Below, one piece after another: positions 46,150 through 57,754 of a DNA stretch of 64,000 nt. The translations under genes were made by a program, and so were the position numbers. The stretch comes from Diabrotica undecimpunctata (taxonomy: Eukaryota > Arthropoda > Insecta > Coleoptera > Chrysomelidae): positions 118,522,049 through 118,586,048 of the forward strand of contig NC_092808.1 in NCBI RefSeq assembly GCF_040954645.1, given 5' to 3'. Under the pieces are notes generated by a model that was not told the origin of the DNA, searched no databases, and was given only the letters and a program-made list of their open reading frames with translations. The stretch's first letter is position 1, and every line of letters begins with the position of its first letter.

Positions 46150-47580
46150 CGTCGTCAGAGACTAAAATGCCACTGACCCTCAAAAATCAAGCTAAATTTT
46201 GCTAATATTGTCAATTTTGGAACCCCAAAAAAGTTTTTTACTTCTACATCTGGGCTTCCTCCTAAAATACTCATCGTAGGGGAGAAATCGGAAAGTATCG
46301 ATTTTCCAAGAATATATACGCTGTAGACAAAATATTTCAATCAAGAAATATAGCTAAGGTAATTCTAAACAAAAATGTTAATTGACACTTTTTATGTAGA
46401 ATGAACCGTTCTCTCAGAAACAAAGCTTGAATCTACCGGCTATTTTAAATGATAAGCGCGCGAAATTTAAATAAAAGTTGTATCAACTTGACGGTAAAAA
46501 TTCGATATTTTTGATAAGAGTGTCAAATTGACAAAAATAAAAATGCGTTTTAAAGGTGAAGAGTAAAGCTTTTATGCTTGTGGGATTTTTACCATCTTTT
46601 ATGACTCTCATAAGATTAATAAAATTTATAATTTCCGTTAATCGGTCACTAAGGAATTCCGATTGTTAGAGCTCAATCTTCAAAATATATAGCCTGAAAT
46701 TTCGATTTTTAGTTTGAGCCATTTGAAATATACCTAAAAAACGCTGAATTTAAACTTTCACATTACAAATGATCTAAAATGTATATTTCTTTTTAATTGT
46801 ACAAGTACGTTTTTCAAAACTTCTTAACTTCAGCGACAAATTCCACCCAATACTGTCTTCGTGAAAGTATTTCCCGTACGGTGAAATTGTTTGTATTTTA
46901 AAAGTTTAAATTCAGCGTTTTTTAGGCATATTTCAAATACCTCATATTTGTTGCCACAAATCAAATTAGAATATTTTATATTATATGTTTTGAAGATTAG
47001 GATCTAACAAAAGAAATTCAACAGCGATCGATAAATGAAATTGATAAATTTTATTTATCTTACCGTAAATCTTAAAAAGTTGCAAATATCGTGCTACGTT
47101 TATTGATTTATTTAAAAAATGCAAAAATTACTTACGAAAGCTGCATTCTTTACTCTAAAACAAATTTTTATTTTTGTTCAAGGACACTCTGATAAAAAAA
47201 TATCAGAGTTTTTACAGTCGAGTTGATAAAACTTTTATTTTAAAAATTGAATTCGTACGCGTAACTGACATTCAAAATCACCGGTCGTTTCTTATTCTAC
47301 ACAAAAAGTGCTAATAAACATTTGTATTTAAAATCACCTTATTTCTTATCACTATATTTCTTGCTTAAAACATATTTTTCTATGGCCTATAGATTCTAGG
47401 TAACTCGATGTTTTTCGTTTGATCCCCCCACTAAAAGGGAGAGTTTTAAGGGGAAGTCCCATTGTAGAAGTGGCAAACTTTTTTGTATCCTTTTTGCGGA
47501 ACCAACAATGTCATTCTCAGCAAAATTCAGCTTGCTCGTATAATTTTTAGAGGTTCAGTGGCATTTTCGTTTCTGACCAC
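46150..47580. mobile_element. 1.4-kb foldback element, non-coding
   Basis: Two ~700-bp arms meet near 46865. The ends match inverted over GTCAGARACKAAAATGCCAC, and inner blocks also pair (ATATACCTAAAAAACGCTGA near 46730 with the complement near 46920; the CACTTTTTATGTAGAATGA region near 46390 with 47300). No open frame with a motif; a non-autonomous transposon of unknown superfamily. Confidence 0.72.
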
Positions 47581-47584
47581 TTAT

Positions 47585-48135
47585 TCCCGCTATTAAATAA
47601 GTATACCATTTAGTATAAACTAAACTAGCAATTACATTAAACTAACTTTATTTAATCGTAATATTATGTTAGAAATAGCAATTCCATATTTTATTCTTAA
47701 TAGCTATTAATAAAGAACAAACTGAAAAATAAACAAAGCTATTGCCTAACATGAAATTAAAAAACCTATATTAATATATACTAAATAAATATACTGCAAC
47801 AGCGGTTTCAGACAACTCATAAATTTTTAAATTTCATTATAAAAAGTGACTCAAAAAAATTAATTATTTAAACAATTCTGTAAGAATCAAATTGCATTGT
47901 ACTGGTTTTAAGAAAATTTTAAAAAGTATGCATCAACCCAACTAAACAAATGAACGGCCTGTCGGTCAATTAACATCAAAAGAGTAAGGAACTATTGCAA
48001 GCTGTCACTGTTAACCTATTGACTAGCGCGTTTTGCCAAACTTTATTTATTTGCCGGCAACGCGGCTCCAGCGTATTTCACATGCTTCATTTTATGGGTC
48101 TAATATTTGCTGGCATATGGATATTAACATCTTTA
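47585..48135. other. No recognisable feature
   Basis: AT-rich up to the inverted-repeat element. Confidence 0.4.
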
Positions 48136-48138
48136 GGT

Positions 48139-49827
48139 GGGTACACATATGCGAGCCGAATTATTTGCGAACCCTTTGCGAACGCTATATTCGTAAAATT
48201 TAGACAGCTGGACAAACCGCTTGCGAGCCGTTCGTTCGTCACTCATCACGAAGCACGCCCTGTCGGTTTTTGGAACGAACTCAAAGGATATTCGGAGTGG
48301 ATGGTGTTCGCAGCGATATTATCTGTTCGTGTAGTCGCATCGAGATTGTGTGACTTGTTCCTAGTTTTAATTTAGTTTATATTTTTCAGCGTGAACTCAA
48401 GCCGCCTATGCCCACAGTCCACCCAACTTCGAAAGTTCGGGAATAGTGACTTCATCCAGTCTTATCTTATTCATCTCTCGCTCTTCAATGTTCCACCCCT
48501 AAGACTATGAATTCTGGCCTTTCACCTGCCAGCACATGTAAAGGAAGACAGCCAGTGATCACCCACAGAGCGGCAGCTGGCACAGTCCTGTAGGCACATA
48601 CTACCTGCAGCAGACGAGTTCTGTCCACGCGTACCATGAACCTCTTGTAAGTTGGTATTTCTACCGCCTCACTTCAGACTGGGACCCCGTAGAAGACGAC
48701 AGACTGCACAACACCGTGAAACGCCCTTGTTCTTTTGGATTTGGGTCCACCGATATTAGGCATTATCTTCCCCAGCGCAGCCATTCTCTGAATAGCTCTG
48801 CGGCTCACCCCCTCAAATGTTAACCCAACCCACCCTGATGGAGAGTTACTCTAAGATACGTACTTTTTGGGCGTCACTCTCGCTCTCTCGCACTTAAATT
48901 CAACCCTATCTCTCTTTTTGTAACCTCTGAGTACTACAGCCTCCGTCTTATTCTCAGCAAGAAAAAGATCGTGCTCGTTCATCCAATCCTCAACGAGGAC
49001 ACACTCACGCGTAATCCGAAGCAAGAGTTCCTCCCTGTCCCGTGCAGCCACCAGCATAGCAAAGTCGTCCCCGAATGCGAAGGGGGTAACACCCTCCCCA
49101 TATTCGCAGTTTAAGACCCAGTCATATGCCAGGTTCCACAGCGTCGGACCCAGGATGGAGACCCCATCCGTTACATCCACCATCACACCATTTTTCACCA
49201 CTATTTTCCTCTTATTGACTTATATCAGAACAAGAGGATACTCTAGGATCCGAAAAATGGTTAACATTTTCGAAAAAACTTAAAAGTTGACGCAAGGCCC
49301 GAAATAGGTGAGACTATGGCCATGCCACCAGAAGACTGTAAACGAAAAATAATAACCCCATTGGCATCCTTTAGGCGCGAAAAGGAAAAAGTTTTCAACA
49401 GGGACCGGTGGATCAAGACAGGTTGAGTTGAATAAAACAAAAACTCTCAAAGCATAAATTATATTTCACAAAATTGTCTTCATTGGACCAAAGCCATCTA
49501 ATTAAGTAAAAAATGTGTTAATTAAAAATGAATAAAATAAATTATATATTTTTAGGTAGAGACAAAGCGTATGAAAGTAAATCGTTTGCTTATGTTGCTA
49601 TGCGATTTCTTGAAGACAGGGATACTCTGCCATCAATAAATAATACGCTTGCACCTCTACACAAACAAATATGTAACTTTGCACAGGTTGGTTCGCAGTT
49701 GGTTCGTGTTGCTTTCCATGGATTGTGACGAGTTTGCGATTAGTTCGCTGTAAACATATTTTCAACGAACTGTTCGCAAATAGCTCGCGAGCAGTTCGCG
49801 AACAATTCGGTTCGCATATGTGTACCC
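48139..49827. mobile_element. Inverted-repeat element with GGGTACACATATGCGA ends
   Basis: The left end GGGTACACATATGCGAGCCG and the complement of the right end GGGTACACATATGCGAACCG match and continue as inverted repeats for about 100 bp. Subterminal GCGAAC/TTCGC motifs recur many times on both sides, a pattern seen in hAT-like elements. No transposase seen; no convincing target duplication (the flanks AGGT and ATAT do not match). Contains an R1-like LINE fragment. Confidence 0.6.
48391..49240 (-). pseudogene. R1-like LINE RT fragment, GC-rich
   Basis: Minus-strand reading: SILGPTLWNLAYDWVLNCEY, FAFGDDFAMLVAARDREELL (catalytic block with GDD), VEDWMNEHDLFLAENKTEAV (49201-48851), then in another frame GWVGLTFEGVSRRAIQRM, PKSKRTRAFHGVVQSVVFYG, RTRLLQVVCAYRTVPAAALW, VITGCLPLHVLAGERPEFIV. 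Block order and wording fit R1-clade LINEs. The base composition (about half G+C) stands out against its AT-rich surroundings. Frameshift near 48850 and stops; dead. Confidence 0.85.
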
Positions 49828-49829
49828 AT

Positions 49830-50045
49830 ATTTTTAATGTGAGTAGCAGTCAAAAAGTTAAATTCACACCTGGAAGTTTTAACTCAAGAACTAATACTAA
49901 AATAGTAAGTAACTGGCAAAAAATAATGAATATGATCCACATATAATATAACAGTTTATATACATTTATAAGCCCTTTATCTGGTAACCTACCAAAATCT
50001 TTGAGCAAAGATTTGTTCTTAGTAACTCATCTTTAAAAACCAACA
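49830..50045. other. No recognisable feature
   Basis: Short AT-rich spacer. Confidence 0.4.
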
Positions 50046-50049
50046 ACTC

Positions 50050-50210
50050 TTCAAGTGAATATATAAAAATAATAGAATCAAAGATCATTATATAAGCCGA
50101 TGACCTGAAATATTTAGGGATCAGTTGCACTGGCAAACAGCAAACAGGTCAGTTAGAAAGAAGTTGAAAAATACAGGTAACTAAAACCATTTTAAACATT
50201 TCTTCTTCTG
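50050..50210 (+). pseudogene. LINE thumb-domain scrap
   Basis: Reads DDLKYLGISCTGKQQTGQLE, the LxYLGxxIT block that follows the RT active site in many LINEs. Confidence 0.5.
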
Positions 50211-50339
50211 GTGTCTCACGCTTAAAACATATAGACGTTCCTCAGTCGATTTCTTTATTATGTGGAAGTGTTTTGTAACTAAACTTTAATATCACGTGTG
50301 TTACTTTTTACCAGGTCCACTTTTTCTTCTGTTTTTCCT

Positions 50340-50620
50340 TTTTCTTCTTCTTCTTCGTCTTTTTATATAGACATGACTCTTTCTGTTTGTCCATGGGTAT
50401 CAATCTAAATAGTTTATATTTGGCACCTCTTAGAATATTACCATGGTATCAAACATTCCGTTGAATATTCAAATGCACACGTTCTCGCTGAGTCTTTGAT
50501 TTGTGACGTGATCTGTCCATATGAAACTTCAATCCACATTTTAACAACCTCTAGTTTACATGAGTAGACCAATGTAGTTGGTATTGATATTTGTGTCCAT
50601 ATTTTTACGTCATGCATTTG
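50340..50620 (-). pseudogene. LINE C-terminal tail
   Basis: Minus-strand frame includes YHGNILRGAKYKLFRLI and MDKQKES, then ends in a GAAGAAGAAAAAG tail at about 50340. The YxGHxMRxxKYxLLRLI pattern is that of family tails elsewhere. Confidence 0.65.
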
Positions 50621-50639
50621 GTTTTATTTTTTTTAATAT

Positions 50640-50925
50640 TTAGGCCGTAATATTTGCACGTTTGAACTGGAATAAATGATCAATGTATACTCCTAGTTCC
50701 AACATACGGAGCAGAAATATTGACTTTTACCAGAAAAGTAATCAATAAGATACAATGGTGGATGCGCAAAACTTAATCCAAAATTGGAAACTTAAAAAAG
50801 TAATAGGCTCATGGACAGATAATAGAATAATAGAATACATAATTCAGGGTGCTCAAGTTCGGATGCAATGGAATTATTTACGGGGGGACTATGTTCAGCA
50901 GTGGACTGAAGACGGCTAATGATGA
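50640..50925 (+). pseudogene. LINE C-terminal tail
   Basis: Reads VPTYGAEILTFTRKVINKIQ and, at the end, LRGDYVQQWTEDG, a conserved C-terminus of a common insect LINE type. Confidence 0.65.
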
Positions 50926-51334
50926 TATAATACAAGAATCGTGTTTATATATGTCTAGAATAAACAAGGAAGTTAAAAAGTATTGATCTTCTATCTAAAG
51001 TGCCCGTTGGAATATTAAAAACTGGATATTTTTACCACAAATTAATCTCTGATTTTTGCAGTTTTTACAGTGAATTTCCTTCTCTTTTCTCCGCAATCTT
51101 TTGATTTCATTTGATACTTAGAGTATCCAGTGATATTTTTAGGTAATTTCTTTTACGTATTCTAATACTCGTCAAAGGTTTTTATCAGTTCTCATCATTT
51201 TACACAGTTTTAAGCAGTAGACAGTAAACAATAGGAGATCTTAGGTTACTCTACTTTCTGGTTAAAAGATCATTAGAAATTTTTGGTGTTCAGTGCTCCA
51301 GTGTTCTTATACAATTTGGCCTAGCATTTTTCTC

Positions 51335-51900
51335 CAGAGCTCAGAGAAAGCCCGTCATAAAAGTCGTCCGTGCGTACTGCACTATGTCTACAACTACTCT
51401 ACAAGTGATAACGGGTACGCTCTCGATTAACTTCCTAGCTAAATAGAGAAAACAAGCACAGATAAGGGCTAAAGAATGAAATATTCGACATGTAGCAAAA
51501 AGAATGCGAGGCAGAAAAAACAAGGCACAATGGACAAAGACGGTAATTCCTGATGTGAAAGAGCGTGATATCAGTGTTCATTTAAAACAAAGAACTATTT
51601 TTATACCCAATTCCTGACAGGACATGGGTCTAAATAGCATAAGGTTTTTTATGTTTAGCATCTTTTTTCCTCTTTTTTATTGCGTTTTCCAGACTACGAC
51701 GGTGTGCCGGAAGTTTCGTTTACAAAGAATACGTCCCGGATGCACCGTTCTGAAGAAGTGGTGGTTTTATATGTGACGCAGGTCGTCATGTGTGTATGCC
51801 TGGACCCGTCGTTTACTACGAAGGGGTGAGATTGCGAATGGGCTCCCGTACTGAAACTGACACACGACATACTTTGGGTTATCTTCCTAGAAGATTTTTG
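51335..51900 (+). pseudogene. R1-like LINE C-terminal region
   Basis: Reads KPVIKVVRAYCTMSTTTLQV, ITGTLSINFLA, then KAQWTKTVIPDVKERD, with a degraded LTGHG-type block. The RAYRTxSxxALxVIxGxxPIDLLA and W-LIPDI-W order is that of the R1-like group, matching the block present at 48391-49240. Confidence 0.65.
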
Positions 51901-51904
51901 ACTC

Positions 51905-52425
51905 TATAGAATAATACCGAATCAAGGTAAGTTTTTATAGGTCCATACCAAACATTTAAGAGTAAGGTAGAGAATATAGCGTAGAGGGTTTTTCATTCGT
52001 TGAATGGTATTTTCTATTAAAACTCATATCTTAATTACATAGTTAAACTTATTTAGCAGCTAAGGTAATGAAACTTTGAAAAAGTCTTTAATATTCACTT
52101 AGTACTTGGTTATTAAAAGATATTAGATTAAAACTTGTCGATCTCCTTTTTTGAGCCCATTTCAGACAAATTCCTTTGTGTTAATATCACTAATTCCAGC
52201 AGCTCTCATTTTAAAAACTGTTCAACAAGAAGTGCTTTGGTTACCAGCATCGTTGTCGTGGTAATTCTTTGCTGTTGTTTTTACATCATCTTTACTATTA
52301 AAGAATATTTTATAGACATCAATTTTTCAGCACAGACATCCTTAAGAAATGTCTAAATTTATTTAGAAATTCAAGCAGTAAGTCTTATATTGCTAAGTTA
52401 ATGCTGGTTTGGAACCGTAAACTAT
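51905..52425. other. No recognisable feature
   Basis: AT-rich; the 73-codon frame at 52135-52356 has a hydrophobic stretch but no known motif. Confidence 0.4.
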
Positions 52426-52429
52426 CTGT

Positions 52430-52640
52430 TAAGAAGCTAGCAGAAGTTGATAAATCGAAAAAATTAAAAAAGAACCTTTACTAGGCTCGAAATTCTTTTG
52501 TGAACTAACCAAAATACATATAAAAATTATACTGAATACCTGGAAATTACCATCTGGATCGATCAAAATGTCAGCTTATGCATGTGCGGCCAACGACAGG
52601 ACATAGATCACCTGCTCCAGTGCAACCAATTAACAATTGG
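52430..52640 (+). pseudogene. LINE C-terminal zinc-knuckle scrap
   Basis: Frame near 52570-52640 reads CLCMCGQRQDIDHLLQCNQ, the CxCGxxQTxxHLLxC knuckle at the end of many LINE proteins. Confidence 0.6.
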
Positions 52641-52644
52641 TTAA

Positions 52645-53695
52645 AAATTAAAAAATAAACAATTCTGGGCAAACACCTGAAATAACCACGCTTGGACACG
52701 ACAAAGTAAAGTCAGTAACCATCTTAATAGTTTAGAAGTCGAATGATAAATGAAAATGTTTGTCTGAAATTATCACCTAAAATTACGAGGTGCCTTGATA
52801 TTTATATAGTGAAAAAAATAATAAAAACAACGCTAGATCGTACACTATCCGATGCAAAGCATTATTTTGCAAACAATTTAACTTCCTAAAAGAGGTTATT
52901 TTTACATTATTGGAGATAACATGCTTCTAAGAAAGCTGATCAACTTCGATAGAAATAATGACATTCTGGTGTCTAGTTTAAGCTTATGCGTAAAAGATCT
53001 TACTAGTTCAAGGTACAAAAAGGATAAATAGCCTACCTTACCAAACTGTACAATTTAAAAAAATAATAGAATATAAGTGCTAACATAAAACCAGTACTTT
53101 TATTTTAGAATCCCTAAATAACAAAGGAAATCTCCACATACTTTTTAAAAGTACAGTACAAAGTAATTTTGGAATAACCCTAACATTTTTTTATAGTTTT
53201 AAAATTACTTTTTTGATTTACTGTTATATTTGATATCATATTTAGATATATCGTAATACTTTGGAGTGTAAACTTCATAACTACTAATTTAAAATATACT
53301 CAAATTTTATACTCGTAAATTTTAAATAAATCAACTAACATCTATTATTATACCCATTCAATTTTTAAACCGATTTAAGGATCAATTTCATCAAAATTTG
53401 CTGTCGAAAAATTACTGAAATATTTGTGAATGTTTGCAAATAAAGAATAGTTTATTTACAAAAATAATTTCGAAAATATATTTTAGACTCATGTTATTAA
53501 AAAAATAATAATAAAATAAATTTACAGGAATTATTTATATTTTTTCCAATATATTTGTTAACAAACATATATTTTTATGTGTGACTTATTACTTTAGTAA
53601 TTTTGTAATATTACTTTAGTCAAATGACCTACGGATTATTAATTTTATGTTATATATTATTTACCAAAAGAAAAAGTTGTTTATTTCTAACCTAT
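52645..53695. other. AT-rich, no recognisable feature
   Basis: No motif-bearing frame or clear repeat seen. Confidence 0.45.
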
Positions 53696-53699
53696 TTCA

Positions 53700-54070
53700 A
53701 ATTTAATTTCGCGAAAGTTGTCTCTCTTGAACGACTTAGTCTTCTCATGGAAACGATACTTTTGTTCGCAGCATTGCGCTTCAGGCTATATATAATTTGT
53801 TAATACAGGCAGCACACGAATTGACGAACAGACAGACAGTACGAACATGGGGAGATGCTGCCACTTACCGCGGTGTAAAGGAGTTCCAAAACTCGCTACA
53901 TTTCGAGGTTTCAGCAGCAGCGACACAGGGAACACAGAAGACAGGACAAATTACTAACCACACTGCAATACTATGCGCAGATGCACGTGTTTAGCGGGTT
54001 TTGTCTACAAGGCGCTTAAGGTTCGGTTTTAGCCGCGGGGTGCTTTCTGCGCATGTACTACTAAGCTTTG
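53700..54070. other. GC-richer unassigned patch
   Basis: Markedly less AT-rich than its neighbours; includes GGCTATATATAA at about 53783 and a 65-codon plus-strand frame (53797-53994). Could be a solo LTR, a promoter/first exon or a fragment of an unknown repeat. I cannot choose among these. Confidence 0.3.
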
Positions 54071-54074
54071 GCGG

Positions 54075-55250
54075 ATTGTGATTGGGCAATTCTTAAAAAT
54101 TGGTGAGAATTGTATTATTATTAATTGGCGTATTTAAATATTTCATCTCAAGTTACCGTTACTTAAATCTTTGTAATTATGAGAATATAAAATACAATAC
54201 AATAAAAATATAAAATAAAATATTATTTTAATATTAACCCATAGTAAATTTATTGACTTATTGACCTATCGATACATAAACTGTTTCTCGTTTATAGATA
54301 TGTATTATCTAAATTGGCACATCTATAAAACTTTAAAACTATTTGAAAAGATATGCGGGACTTGTATGCGGGACTTACCGTTTAATGTTAGTTCCGCATA
54401 CGGTAGTCGAGTCATATTAGAACACTATTTAACACTCAGCGGATTGCCATTACCTTCCAAGGGATTAATTTTAAAAACATTTTTTGGCTTTCTTCTTTTG
54501 ATAAACTGAGATAGGAAAAAAAGAAAATTTTAATTATCTATTATGCAGACAATTAATATCGACATAGCTTTTCATGGTAAAAATATAATTTAGTCCCCAA
54601 TGCTCCAAATATATAGGTGTTTAAATAAACTGATATCAGATTTTTTAATACGACTAACTATTATCTTAAATTACAATAATTTCTAACAGTTATTGAATCA
54701 GAATTAGACACATTTTATATAAGGAAATAGCAAACGTTTAAAATTTTGTACATTTTAGGTAGATTTAAGTGAGTATACTTTACTCAGAATTAATAATATT
54801 TCTTGCTAGCTTATCCCATTTAAAAATGCAAAACGGTTTCTGCTTAGATGGCAATGTCTTAGGCAACATACTAAATACATTTTCTCAGCTCGGACGCATT
54901 TATTGAAAAAATCTGATTCGAATAAAGCATCTCACAGAAATAAGAAAGACACTCCAGTTAATAGAGTAAAGTTAGATATCACTCGATTATCATACAATTG
55001 GAAATATAGATCTTTTTAAGAGCCATACTTGTTATGTCTTTAGGTAATATTTAGACCCAGGTAGTAAAAAACATTGATTTTGTTACCCAAATAAACAGTA
55101 GATAAAGTCTTAAACAAACAATGAAGATTTTTCGGAATTGTGAATTTTATGAAACATAAAGTAAGGACAAAAACCCATATCGAGTTGAAGGAAGTCGTTA
55201 ATGGATATAATTGGCAACTGATTTCTAATTAATTCAAATAAAGTGTTTGA
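54075..55250. other. No recognisable feature
   Basis: AT-rich; an 82-codon frame at 54261-54509 has no recognisable domain. Confidence 0.45.
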
Positions 55251-55254
55251 AACA

Positions 55255-55710
55255 TCTTTTTCCTTCTTTATTCTAGGTTAATCGCCGTTAAACTTAACCC
55301 ATCTACATTGATGTTCAAATTGTCACTTCACCTTTTTTGGGTCAGCCTATACTTCTCTGTCCCGTTGGCGATTTATCCCGAGCAATTCATCCATTCTGCT
55401 TATATATTAATTCCACTCTTTTTTTCTCTTAAACACCTAAAAGTTAATATCGTCTACTCCTAGTATTTATTCTGCATGTTTTCACTTGTTTATCTGTCTA
55501 GAAGGGTCTTTTCAGCTATGCCACAAAGTATCTTCATTGCTGTTGAAGCAATCTTTTGGTTTTCATGTTTGCGGTGTATTTAATTATAGGCTTTATAGCA
55601 GTTTTGTATATTCTAGATTTAGCCCCATTACCAATGTTTTTATTTCGCTGTATTGTACTGTTTAGATAGCGAGTTATTTTTGTCGTGTGATAATGCCAGG
55701 TTCCTCCAAA
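55255..55710 (-). pseudogene. LINE RT thumb and tail
   Basis: Minus-strand reading: GAKSRIYKTAIKPIIKYTAN, KTKRLLQQQ, INIAEWMNCSG-like, ANGTEKYRLTQKR, ending LSLTAINLE. This follows the IYxxxIRPxxxYxxE ... KxxNxWIxxRR... pattern of RTE-like insect LINE tails, with stops. Confidence 0.6.
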
Positions 55711-55714
55711 AAAA

Positions 55715-56280
55715 TTTCAAAAAAACCGATTTTTTTTTTAAAAATTGCTAGAAAATACTCTTAGAAATAGTACAGAATTACTCCCAAAGGCCCACACGAC
55801 CTTGAAATAGGTATTGAAGAGAAAAGAGCAAGAGCATCAAGCGGTTAATTCGGCCGCTCAAGCGGGCCGGATAACCAAAGCTGTTTACTTTATTTGGCTT
55901 TTCTTGAAACCACGTTTTTTCAACTAAGTGTCACTTGTATTTCGAAAGCATTACACTTATTAACGTAAACCAAACGGCACTTTACTCTTTAAATGTCTCT
56001 CCATGATCGGTACCATAAACAAAAATATTCATTGTTATTTAAAAAACACATAAAGAATAATAAGTGTCGAAAAGGGGTAAAAAATTCAAAAGTCCGAAAA
56101 CCAATTTGTTTTATGCTTTCGGATGTTTTATTTTTCACACGGTTTTTTGGAGAAACTTGGCCTGGTACAGGAGCGGAGTAGCCTGAAGGAACCTAAATTG
56201 ATGTAGGAGTTGTTGTAGGTTGTCGTGCATAATGAGATTTTAATCTTTTCATCTATTATTTTCTCTTTTTACGTCTTTTC
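55715..56280. other. No recognisable feature
   Basis: Contains a short GC patch at about 55840-55880 and a 62-codon frame (55993-56181) without a motif. Confidence 0.4.
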
Positions 56281-56284
56281 TTTA

Positions 56285-56485
56285 CGGCCAATGGTGCAAA
56301 ATGACGCCTGTCAAAATGTTCAATGCTTTTTAAATGTATTCATTTTTTTCGAATCCTGAAAAAACTAATAAGTATTTTTGAAAAATTTAAACGCATAATG
56401 AAAGATTGCGTTATTACCAAGAACGAAAATCTCTTAATATAACCAAAAAGTTTTTTTTGAATGAGATATTTGTATTAACCGGATG
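56285..56485. mobile_element. Single-arm copy of the foldback MITE at 45683-46068
   Basis: Shares TTCAATGCTTTTTAAATGTA, TTTTGAAAAATTTAAACGC and AAAAAGTTTTTTTTGAATGA with the 45.7-46.1 kb foldback. Only one arm is present. Confidence 0.7.
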
Positions 56486-56487
56486 TA

Positions 56488-56595
56488 TGTATTTTAGTTA
56501 CACGCTGTCGAATGCCTTTACTCGGTTAATGAAACGTATATAAGCAGGCTTGTTGTATTCTATTGCTTTTTTACTTAGTTGTCTTAGGACAAATA
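56488..56595 (-). pseudogene. LINE RT scrap, family A
   Basis: Minus-strand reading across frames gives LRQLSKKAIEYNKPAY and RFINRVKAFDSV, matching KSLEYNKPAYLCFIELKNAF of the copy at 40797-41465. Confidence 0.6.
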
Positions 56596-56599
56596 CGTT

Positions 56600-57170
56600 A
56601 AATATCTTAGTTGGAAATATAATTGCGTATATTGCAAATATGGTATTGATAGTGTATAGTGAAAAATTTATTATTCTTCTTTATCTTTTTCATGTGATAC
56701 CTCTGCTACAAAAATTGGCTATGACCATAGCATTTTTAAACCTCAAGGAATAAAACTACAAGCGGGGAATCATGTATTTAGTTTTCTTCTTCTTTTTAGC
56801 AGGAGGATATATTTTTTATTTACTTTTATCAGTTTTGTTCCACCATAAATGTGCGGTTATCTTTCGGGGAGACATTAAATATTGTTAGTGACATAGATCT
56901 GCGTGGCAATTCTAGTTTTATTCATTTTAACTAACATGCAATTATTTATGCGTAGATTGTTACTTCGGTGTCACTGTTTTTATTTCTTACTAATTGATTA
57001 AAGTTTGTGTTTCACTTTATCGAATTCGTTGTAATTAAGAAAACAAAACAAACCTTGGGCTTGATTTACAATTAGAAATTTAAATATTAAAATCAAATAA
57101 TCATTCTCTATTCAGTTTCTTGTCCGTTTTTAAGTTGTTTTTAAATACAAATAGTTCTTGCTTTTTATTC
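56600..57170. other. No recognisable feature
   Basis: AT-rich. Confidence 0.4.
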
Positions 57171-57174
57171 ACTA

Positions 57175-57739
57175 CTACAGTAAAAGAAAGTATTCACCAT
57201 CAGTTGGCGCTACAGCCCTTCGTGATCCCTGGCCTGCCTCAAAACATACTTCCATCTTTTCCTGTAGAGTACCGGTCTTCTCCATTCCCTTAGATTAATC
57301 TCCCTTAAATCATCCAGATACCTGAGTTAAGGCTGTTTAGCATAGTTATTTTAAAAGGATCACTTTTATCCATCCGCATAATATAGCCCACTCAGGTGGT
57401 TTATTCTGATTTTTTTTACAATACCTGCATCACCAAAAAGTGTAAGTTTCGAAATTATATCGCCTTCTCCACAGACCCTGTCCGTTAACTCCGCCATAGA
57501 TGGTACTAAATACTTTTCTTTCAAAGATTCGTAGTAACTCTTTATCTGGGGTCATTATTGCCCATGTTTCTGATCCGTAAGGGAGCACTAGGTGTATTAT
57601 AAAAGTATATTGTTTTAGAAAGTTTGCACTTTGTTGGTCTTGACATTTTTCTCGCTCTTAGTTGAGGGCTAACGCCAAAATAACAGCGGTTAGCCACGCA
57701 TATTCCTTTTCTAATTTCTTTGGATGTGCTGTTTTTTCA
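57175..57739 (-). pseudogene. LINE host copy, 3' part (interrupted)
   Basis: Minus-strand RT thumb and tail: KGICVANRCYFGVSPQLRA, TKCKLSKTIYFYNTPSAPLR and IRNMGNNDP, then at 57340-57180 LRYLDDLREINLREWRRPVL and YRKRWKYVLRQARDHEGL. It is continuous in sense and order with 58378-58560 across the nested insertion. Confidence 0.75.
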
Positions 57740-57754
57740 GTCAACTGGTGACCT
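57740..57754. repeat. 15-bp target-site duplication, left copy
   Basis: GTCAACTGGTGACCT, repeated exactly at 58363-58377. Confidence 0.92.

Noticed and set aside
47995..48375. 126-codon plus-strand frame
   Set aside because: Runs through the inverted-repeat end at 48139 and its GCGAAC repeats; no recognisable domain.
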